Source: Armatimonadota bacterium
GTDB taxonomy: Bacteria; Armatimonadota; Zipacnadia; Zipacnadales; UBA11051
DNA: 5,792 nt
Assembly: GCA_003542955.1 (NCBI GenBank)
Contig: DPJP01000280.1
Span: forward strand, 2,281 to 8,072
Direction: 5' to 3'
The notes under the pieces are model-generated. The model was not told the origin of the DNA, did no database searches, and saw only the letters and a list, made by a program, of their open reading frames with translations. Positions 1-4,703 of this stretch are shown piece by piece. A program made the translations under genes and the position numbers. Numbering within the stretch: the first letter of the stretch is position 1; the number at the start of each line of letters is the position of its first letter.

Positions 1-302
1 CACGGCCACGTTCCGTAGTTGGTGATGGACTCGTGGTCGATCGCGACAATGACGATGTCGTCAGGGGTTACGGGCTCGCGCAGGGAGAGACGCCAGTCGT
101 AGGAGAGCAATTCGAGACGCCAGAGCAGGTTGACGCCGGTGGGGCTGGTGTGATGGAGCAGCATCACGACGGCGCCGATGAGGACGCCGAAGAGCGCCGC
201 GGTTCGCAGCCGAGGACCCGGCCCGGCCTCGCGTGAACCGCTGCCACGGCCGGGAGCGCGATCCGCCGTCACGCCCGTGATGCGTTCGAGCAGGCTGCTC
301 AT
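1..302 (-). CDS. CHASE2 sensor-domain protein, N-terminal part (cut by left window edge)
   Basis: This is the first 100 codons of a membrane-anchored sensor, open to the window edge. Seen: a short, basic, Gly/Pro-rich cytoplasmic start (residues 1-33), one hydrophobic segment (about 34-50, LRTAALFGVLIGAVVMLL), then an extracytoplasmic stretch with LLSYDWRLSLREP (65-77), DDIVIVAID (81-89) and GTWP (97-100). The pattern 'YDxR..LR...P.DDIVIVAID..S...G.WP' is the characteristic opening of CHASE2 domains. Known of the family: CHASE2 is an extracellular sensor, usually followed by transmembrane helices and then a nucleotide cyclase, histidine kinase, Ser/Thr kinase or other output. The output domain lies outside the window and cannot be named. 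The ATG at 302 is the only ATG/GTG/TTG start after the in-frame stop of the EpsI gene. A weak AGGG lies about 14 nt upstream. The gene starts 60 bp after EpsI on the same strand, so it is probably in the same transcript. Confidence 0.86.
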   Translation of the reverse strand, partial: MSSLLERITGVTADRAPGRGSGSREAGPGPRLRTAALFGVLIGAVVMLLHHTSPTGVNLLWRLELLSYDWRLSLREPVTPDDIVIVAIDHESITNYGTWP

Positions 303-362
303 GCCGGCTGCACCATCCCTGACCTTGGGCTCGCAGGCGGATGCTGACTGCTGAAGCGCCGC

Positions 363-1010
363 CTACTCGTACCAGAACTCGACGGCTGTCGGGTAGGCCG
401 TACTCAGGACTTCCCGGACTGCGTCGACGGCGGCCTGCTTGTCGCTTCCGGGTATCGGGGCGCTCAGCAGCAGGATCATCCCACCCGGATGCCCATGCCC
501 GGTCGCGACCTTGAAGGCGAAATCAGGCCAACTCGCCGTCGTGCCCCCCTGATAGGCCAGAGCGTACAGGACCAGTATTCTGGATTTGCCCTTGCGGACC
601 TCCAACTGCTTGGCGATCAGGTCGCCCTCGTGCGGCAGCGCGCCGGCCGGGGCCACGACCACCGCCTCCTGCTTGCCGATCGACCAGCCGTCGGCGGTGT
701 AGCAGTGGAGCGGGGAGTGGATCGGCCGCCAGTCCTTCCCGTAGATGAAGGTGATATCCACCCACTCGACGGGGGCGTTCTCGTCAACATACAGCAGGTC
801 GCGAATGGCGTCGGGCTGCAGGAGGGCCATGGTCAGATCGGTGATCTCCTGCTCCTGTGCCACGCGCGTGCCGATGCGCTCGGGCAGGCGGCTGAAGTCG
901 GGCATGTAGCCGCCGTCGGTATCGCGCACGCGCACCAGCGTCTCGGTGGCGAAGATGGCGCCGATGAGGAGTGCGGCCGCTGCTATATGTCGTCGCGTAA
1001 TCGTCTGCAT
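363..1010 (-). CDS. epsI: EpsI/DUF3485 family exosortase-associated protein
   Basis: A 215-residue protein with an N-terminal hydrophobic segment (about residues 8-24, after the basic MQTITRRH), which would be a membrane anchor or uncleaved signal, and a soluble extracytoplasmic domain. The diagnostic block is HSPLHCYTADGWSI (98-111). His98, Cys103 and the following Gly-Trp (108-109) match the conserved H-x-P-x-x-C-x5-GW pattern of EpsI. Later blocks are ILVLYALAY (145-153) and WPDFAFKV (161-168). Known of the family: EpsI proteins are encoded beside, or fused to the C-terminus of, exosortases and are needed for exopolysaccharide or exosortase-dependent surface assembly; their biochemical activity is not established. 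The length is typical for a stand-alone EpsI. The start codon lies inside the exosortase gene (28-bp overlap) and has no strong Shine-Dalgarno sequence, which suggests translational coupling. The symbol is given by family, not proven orthology. Confidence 0.88.
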   Translation of the reverse strand: MQTITRRHIAAAALLIGAIFATETLVRVRDTDGGYMPDFSRLPERIGTRVAQEQEITDLTMALLQPDAIRDLLYVDENAPVEWVDITFIYGKDWRPIHSPLHCYTADGWSIGKQEAVVVAPAGALPHEGDLIAKQLEVRKGKSRILVLYALAYQGGTTASWPDFAFKVATGHGHPGGMILLLSAPIPGSDKQAAVDAVREVLSTAYPTAVEFWYE

Positions 1011-2071
1011 CTGAGCAGTACCGTGACCCCGATCAGCCCGAGGAATGCCAGCACGAACACGAGCATCCCTGAAGCGGTGTGGAAGAAACCCTCGGCGGCC
1101 TCGTGGCCCAGCGCGGTCCCCAGCATCACCGTCAGCCAGATGCGGACCGCGTTGGCGAGAATCGCCACCGGCAGTGATGATGCGAAGATGAGCAGGCGCT
1201 TCCAGGTCGGCGCCTTCACCAGGTAGGCCAACAGCGCCCCCAGCGCAAGCATCGCGATAGCCGACTTCAGCCCCGAGCAGGCCTCCGCCACCTCGAAGGT
1301 GTAGTCGGGTGTCTCGAGCGAGACGCCGTCGATCTCCAGCCGCATGCCGAGCATCTGGGCCGAGATTCCGGCCATTCTCGCCCCCAGTACCTGCATGGGC
1401 TGTGAGACCTGGTCAATGAGCAGCTTGCCCAGGGGCACCATGAAGCCGAGGAAGGCCAGCGGGAATAGCAGGCGGGTCAGCACGGGCCAGCCCCACAGCA
1501 GCCACGTGAGCCCGACCAACCAGCCGATGAGCGCGAAACTGACGGCGAAATTGACGTCCAGGTAGGTGGCCGCAAAGTGCAGGCAGATGGTCGGCGCCAG
1601 CACCACGATTGACCAGACGTGCCCGGTCTTGGGCAGTGCAGCCAGAGAGCCGGCCTGGCGGTAGATGATGTAGGCGCTGATCAGGGGGATCAGGAAGCCA
1701 TGCGTGTAGTACTCATCAAGGCGCCAGGTCTGGAAAAGCCAACTGAGGTTGGCGCGGAACAGGTAGACGAGCAGACCGGCGATGACCACGGCGGGCAGCA
1801 GGTCGACGACGTCCACCTGTGGGATGGGAGGAGTCTCGGGCGTCTGCTCGGGCTCGGGCTCGACCGCGGCCCTGTGCTTCTGAGCAGGCCGCGTCGGCGC
1901 CGTCTGTTCAGGCGCGGCTGCGCCTGCCTCTGCGATGTCGAGGACGTCGTCAAGCAACTCCGAATGGTCGGCCCCAGTGGCTTCAGAGGCCGGCGCCTGC
2001 GGGTCCGGGGGAAGCTCGGCGGCATCGCCGGGCTGTGGTCGCTGTTGGTCTGGTCCGCGGTTATCTGTCAT
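983..2071 (-). CDS. Exosortase (EpsH/Xrt family) with a long acidic N-terminal extension
   Basis: A polytopic membrane transpeptidase/protease-like enzyme expected to process PEP-CTERM-type C-terminal sorting signals on exported proteins at the membrane. Seen: about eight hydrophobic segments between residues 90 and 354; the family entry motif WRLDEYYTHGFLIPLIS (116-132); catalytic Cys265 in EACSGLKS, Arg310 in NAVRI, and His331 in FFHTASG. All three catalytic residues and their spacing are intact, so the enzyme is probably active. Odd: residues 1-85 form a proline/alanine-rich tail with about 17 Asp/Glu and 5 Lys/Arg. Most exosortases begin near the first membrane helix. The ATG at 2071 overlaps the zinc-ribbon gene stop as ATGA, with no clear Shine-Dalgarno sequence, so termination-reinitiation is likely. 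The stop lies inside the downstream EpsI gene. The family is clear; the exosortase subtype cannot be assigned by eye. Confidence 0.94.
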   Translation of the reverse strand: MTDNRGPDQQRPQPGDAAELPPDPQAPASEATGADHSELLDDVLDIAEAGAAAPEQTAPTRPAQKHRAAVEPEPEQTPETPPIPQVDVVDLLPAVVIAGLLVYLFRANLSWLFQTWRLDEYYTHGFLIPLISAYIIYRQAGSLAALPKTGHVWSIVVLAPTICLHFAATYLDVNFAVSFALIGWLVGLTWLLWGWPVLTRLLFPLAFLGFMVPLGKLLIDQVSQPMQVLGARMAGISAQMLGMRLEIDGVSLETPDYTFEVAEACSGLKSAIAMLALGALLAYLVKAPTWKRLLIFASSLPVAILANAVRIWLTVMLGTALGHEAAEGFFHTASGMLVFVLAFLGLIGVTVLLRCRRLRDDI

Positions 2072-2673
2072 TTCGAGGTCGAGCGGCGTCGGCGGCCGCT
2101 ATGGCGGTGGCCGCTGCTCCGGGAAGCACTGCCGAGCTTGATGAGGCCCTTGTTGGCCAGGTACGTGGACACGCCGATGACGCCGCCGATGACGAGCACG
2201 GCGCCGATGAACAGAAAGCTCAGGCGGTAGGCGACGAACCACTCACTCCATCCGGCGGCGACGATGCCGAGGCCCTGCCGGGCCAGTCCGAGTTGCGCGA
2301 AGACGTCGGGCGGGAGCTTGGCCCCGCCGGTCGCGATGGTGGCGAAGTAACGCAGCAGAATGGTAAGAAGGCCGGCAATGCCGATCGCGGCCCCGGCGCC
2401 GATAGCCGCGCTCTTCACCACCTCCTGCGGGCGAACCTTGCCGGACCGGCGTCTCCGCGACTTGTGCACCCGTCGGCTGCCCGACCAGTCGGCGCCGCAA
2501 TGGGGGCACGTTGGGGCGTCCACTGGGATCTCCTTGCCGCAATAGCACGTGCGGAACTGTGTGCGCCCACAGCGCGAGCACAACTCCGCGTCCGCGGGAA
2601 GCTCGGTTCCGCAGCGATAGCAGGGCTTGGACCCCGCGGGCGGGGGTGAGTTCTCAGACGGCTGCTCTTCCAT
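2068..2673 (-). CDS. Two-zinc-ribbon membrane protein of unknown function
   Basis: A 201-residue protein. Residues 1-17 are a polar, Pro-rich start. Two tandem zinc ribbons follow: C18-x2-C21-x10-C32-x2-C35 (CYRC...CSRC) and C43-x-C45-x10-C56-x2-C59 (CYC...CPHC). This resembles the double zinc ribbon (DZANK/DZR-like) class. A basic linker follows (about 67-81, with RRRR), then two hydrophobic segments (about 88-114 and 149-172) and a strongly basic C-terminal tail ending in RHSGRRRRSTSK. With both tails cytoplasmic, as the basic flanks suggest, the ribbons would sit in the cytoplasm next to the membrane. Such ribbons commonly mediate protein contacts, but no enzymatic motif is present and the function is unknown. 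The gene begins 74 bp after the glycosyltransferase and its stop overlaps the exosortase start by 4 bp, so the two should be made together. The ATG at 2673 is the only reasonable start; its Shine-Dalgarno sequence is weak. Confidence 0.85.
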   Translation of the reverse strand: MEEQPSENSPPPAGSKPCYRCGTELPADAELCSRCGRTQFRTCYCGKEIPVDAPTCPHCGADWSGSRRVHKSRRRRSGKVRPQEVVKSAAIGAGAAIGIAGLLTILLRYFATIATGGAKLPPDVFAQLGLARQGLGIVAAGWSEWFVAYRLSFLFIGAVLVIGGVIGVSTYLANKGLIKLGSASRSSGHRHSGRRRRSTSK

Positions 2674-2747
2674 GTGTGGCCCCGGAAGCCGATGGGCGCA
2701 ACGGCCGGCCCATGCGGGAGTTCAATTGCGCACGGCGCGCCGAGCGG

Positions 2748-4373
2748 CTACAGCGTATGCTTGAACAGAACCCAGGCGCCGTTGGCCAGGCGCTTGTCGA
2801 GTACCCACGTGTCGTACTGCGCGTCAGAGCCGAGGCCCTGCTGCCAGGCGCGCGCCCAGCCGGTAGCCTTCTCCGCATCCCTGATCTGGAAGACATACGG
2901 CGTCAGCAGCATGTAGTTCACGCGGCCGACCTTCTCCTCCATGCGCCGCACGTCGAGCGTGCGGTAGGGCAGCCAGATTGCGGGGCGGTCGGCGTACCAG
3001 GCGACGGCCCACGGCATATCGGTGATGATCGGCCCACCCTCGGGCAGCAGTGTGTTCAGCTCATCGGCGGCGCGCTGCAGTTGGGTTCCCTGGTTGAAGT
3101 CGCTTCCGACGCCGGGCACCATCGTCAGCGTGAGCGGCGCAAGATGCACAATGAGCAGCAGCGCGATGCCGAAGTTGCGCCACCGTCCCTGCGCCCGGCC
3201 CTCGATGCGCGCCACGCGCCGGTCGAGCAGGCTCGTGAAGAGCGCCATGGCGGTGACAACAGCGACAGGCCCGAGGGGCGCCAGAGCGCGGCCGGCCACA
3301 CCAAGCACACTGAGCGTCACGATCAACAGGAGTAGTGTACCATAGAGCACATAGCGGGCGCGGCTGAAACCGTCTCCCCCGAACGGGACGAGGATCGCCA
3401 CCCAGAAGAACGCGCCGACGAAGAGACCACCGACGCCGGCGACCATCGGCAGCATCTGCATCAGGTTGCCCCTCAGTTTCACGTACATCTCCCGAGGAGC
3501 GCTTGCCGTGTATTTGATGACGCCGCTGAATTCCGGCGGCGCAAAGGAGCGGTAGAGCGTGTTCGCCGGGTAGCTCAGCGTGCCCATTGCCGCCTCGGTG
3601 CAGCGATAGGGCAACAGCCGGCCGGTGAGAGTGTAGTTGCGGATCGCCCATGGAGCCGTGACGACCACGCAGACGGCCACAAACGCGATTGCGTTGACCG
3701 CCGCGCCCTTCCCCCGGGCGTTCGCCCAGACGACGATGAGCACGGGGATGAACAGCGCGACCCAGGGGTAGTCCGTCAGGTAGATGAGACCGACCAGGAG
3801 CCCCGCGGCCGCGCTGAGCCCAAGACGCGCGCGGTCTGATTCCCAGTGGAAGTAGAGCACCACGAACAGCAGCGTAACCAGCAGCGTCAGAAGCGACGTC
3901 TCAAGCCCGGAGATGGCATACCGCAGCAGAGCCGCGTCCGTGGCCACGATGATCGTCGCCATCACGGCAACCGCCCTGTTGAACACCTTGAAGCCGAGGA
4001 AGTAGGTCACCGCGCACGTGAGCATGAACCAGAGCCCGCAGCACCACGCCGCGGCGCGCCCGGTGGCGCCGAAGACCTTGAAGAAGACGCCCATCAGGCC
4101 CGGATGCAACGGCGCCATCGCAACCTCAGGCGACCTGTCTATCGAGGGCTTGGCGAGTTCACCCAGCGTCAGGGGACGGATGAACTTGGTCGTGAAACCC
4201 TCTCCCCGCGCGAAGTTGCGGGCAACCTGGGCGTAGTCGAGGGCGTTGACGTCGGTGAGGTCCTGAAACTGCGTGGCGTGGTACACGAGATACAGGAAGG
4301 CGACGGCCAGGGCAAAGACGACTGCGAGTCCAATAGAACGGACCTTCGCCTGCACTTCATCCGTTTGGCGCAT
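2748..4373 (-). CDS. GT-C type integral membrane glycosyltransferase (ArnT/PMT_2-like)
   Basis: Predicted to transfer a sugar from a polyprenyl-phosphate donor on the outer face of the cytoplasmic membrane. Seen, numbered from the ATG at 4373 (541 aa): first membrane helix about 14-31; first periplasmic loop with the acidic motif LDYAQVARNFARGEGF (45-60), Asp46 being the candidate catalytic or metal-binding acid; APLHPGLMGVFFKVFG (87-102), matching the 'PPLYP..l..fk.fG' block; SGLETSLLTLL (155-165); APWAIRNYTLTGRLLP (240-255), the typical 'PW..RN....G...P' block; roughly ten or more hydrophobic helices; and a soluble C-terminal part (about 425-541) with IITDMPWAVAWYADRP. The substrate is unknown. 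A longer reading would begin at a GTG at 4436, but the ATG at 4373 is preferred: AGGGGG lies 12 nt upstream, whereas the GTG has no Shine-Dalgarno sequence and adds only low-quality residues. It is the first gene of the probable exosortase operon. Confidence 0.83.
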   Translation of the reverse strand: MRQTDEVQAKVRSIGLAVVFALAVAFLYLVYHATQFQDLTDVNALDYAQVARNFARGEGFTTKFIRPLTLGELAKPSIDRSPEVAMAPLHPGLMGVFFKVFGATGRAAAWCCGLWFMLTCAVTYFLGFKVFNRAVAVMATIIVATDAALLRYAISGLETSLLTLLVTLLFVVLYFHWESDRARLGLSAAAGLLVGLIYLTDYPWVALFIPVLIVVWANARGKGAAVNAIAFVAVCVVVTAPWAIRNYTLTGRLLPYRCTEAAMGTLSYPANTLYRSFAPPEFSGVIKYTASAPREMYVKLRGNLMQMLPMVAGVGGLFVGAFFWVAILVPFGGDGFSRARYVLYGTLLLLIVTLSVLGVAGRALAPLGPVAVVTAMALFTSLLDRRVARIEGRAQGRWRNFGIALLLIVHLAPLTLTMVPGVGSDFNQGTQLQRAADELNTLLPEGGPIITDMPWAVAWYADRPAIWLPYRTLDVRRMEEKVGRVNYMLLTPYVFQIRDAEKATGWARAWQQGLGSDAQYDTWVLDKRLANGAWVLFKHTL

Positions 4374-4385
4374 GGTGCGAAGCGA

Positions 4386-4391
4386 CCCCCT
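4386..4391 (-). promoter_or_regulatory. Shine-Dalgarno-like AGGGGG supporting the ATG start at 4373
   Basis: On the minus strand AGGGGG lies 12 nt before the ATG at 4373. The spacing is a little long but acceptable. It falls inside the extra coding stretch that a GTG start at 4436 would create, which is why it decides the start choice for the glycosyltransferase. Confidence 0.5.
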
Positions 4392-4535
4392 GAGTTCGAT
4401 TCGTGCTGTGAGCCGGGCCGGCGGATAGAGCGACACGCCGCCGTGTGGGTGACAGGCACATAACGCCGCGCGTCTGGCGTGCCCTGTCCTTGTCGGCCGA
4501 AGGAACCGGAGAGCCGCCAGATGGCCTCAGTACCC

Positions 4536-4587
4536 ATAGTCGGGCAGGTCAGGCTTCAGCTATAGCCGGGTAGGTCAGGCTTCCAGC
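4536..4587. repeat. Two tandem copies of a 26-bp imperfect repeat
   Basis: Copy 1 spans 4536-4560 and copy 2 spans 4562-4587, both beginning ATAG. They share the core AGGTCAGGCTTC and differ by two substitutions (T/C at 4540 versus 4566, C/T at 4545 versus 4571) and one missing C in copy 1. The repeat period is 26 bp. Copy 2 continues into a perfect palindrome; copy 1 lacks the second palindrome arm. This looks like a partly duplicated short extragenic palindromic repeat. Confidence 0.75.
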
Positions 4588-4592
4588 CTGAC
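4574..4592. repeat. REP-like palindrome, 8-bp stem and 3-nt loop
   Basis: GTCAGGCT, then TCC, then AGCCTGAC form a perfect inverted repeat that can fold on either strand. On the minus strand it lies after the stop of the right-hand gene, so it might slow or stop transcription or protect a 3' end. There is no U-tract after it, so a classical intrinsic terminator is unlikely. The form 'CAGGCT-loop-AGCCTG' resembles short dispersed palindromes that I recall from GC-rich planctomycete and Armatimonadota-like genomes; that comparison is from memory and unverified. Confidence 0.65.
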
Positions 4593-4652
4593 GGTTGGCC
4601 CAGACCACCTGTCGGCCGGACTCCCTATCCCACCTGGTGCGCGCGTTGCGAC

Positions 4653-4682
4653 AGTATAGCACGAAGAACGGCACGCGGAGAA
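4653..4682 (-). promoter_or_regulatory. Candidate extended -10 promoter for the glycosyltransferase-exosortase operon
   Basis: On the minus strand TGC-TATACT (4661-4653) matches the extended -10 pattern TGn plus a TATAAT-like hexamer (5 of 6). Eighteen bases upstream is TTCTCC (4682-4677), only a 3-of-6 match to TTGACA, as is common when an extended -10 is present. It lies between the stop of the right-hand gene and the glycosyltransferase start, in a locally less GC-rich patch, and points toward the operon. Transcription would start near 4646. It is a sequence match only. Confidence 0.4.
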
Positions 4683-4703
4683 GAACGGAGCATCAAGTTT
4701 TGC

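Larger units (their letters stand above)
4374..4703. other. Intergenic region of about 330 bp with promoter-like site and short repeats
   Basis: No convincing gene is present here. The stretch separates the stop of the right-hand protein gene from the glycosyltransferase start. It contains a minus-strand extended -10 site, a two-copy 26-bp repeat with a palindrome, and a Shine-Dalgarno-like AGGGGG before the glycosyltransferase. If the promoter-like site is used, the transcript would carry a leader of roughly 270 nt containing the palindrome. I recognise no riboswitch or other known leader RNA, and no U-tract that would make a clear intrinsic terminator. Confidence 0.6.

Noticed and set aside
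335..364. AGGCGG/CCGCCT inverted repeat after the EpsI stop as a terminator
   Set aside because: Only a 6-bp stem with an 18-nt loop and no U-tract; too weak to call.
489..1226. Plus-strand frame of 245 codons opposite EpsI and the exosortase end
   Set aside because: It is the antisense of two well-supported genes with clear family motifs; the composition is shadow-like and no domain is visible.
2692..2713. ATGGGC/GCCCAT inverted repeat between the glycosyltransferase and zinc-ribbon genes
   Set aside because: A 6-bp stem with a 10-nt loop is expected by chance in GC-rich DNA and there is no terminator tail.
2511..3335. Plus-strand frame of 274 codons opposite the glycosyltransferase and zinc-ribbon genes
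   Set aside because: Antisense to confident membrane-protein genes; Arg/His/Gln-rich shadow of hydrophobic codons.
4169..4537. Minus-strand frame of 122 codons across the gap before the glycosyltransferase, with an ATG at 4537
   Set aside because: It overlaps the glycosyltransferase start in another frame, is rich in Arg/Ser/Pro as expected of an out-of-frame reading of GC-rich DNA, and has no recognisable domain.
4491..4618. 9-bp direct repeat TGTCGGCCG at 4491-4499 and 4610-4618 flanking the tandem repeat, as a possible target duplication of a mobile element
   Set aside because: The enclosed 110 bp has no matching inverted ends, and the 9-mer is GC-rich and could recur by chance.
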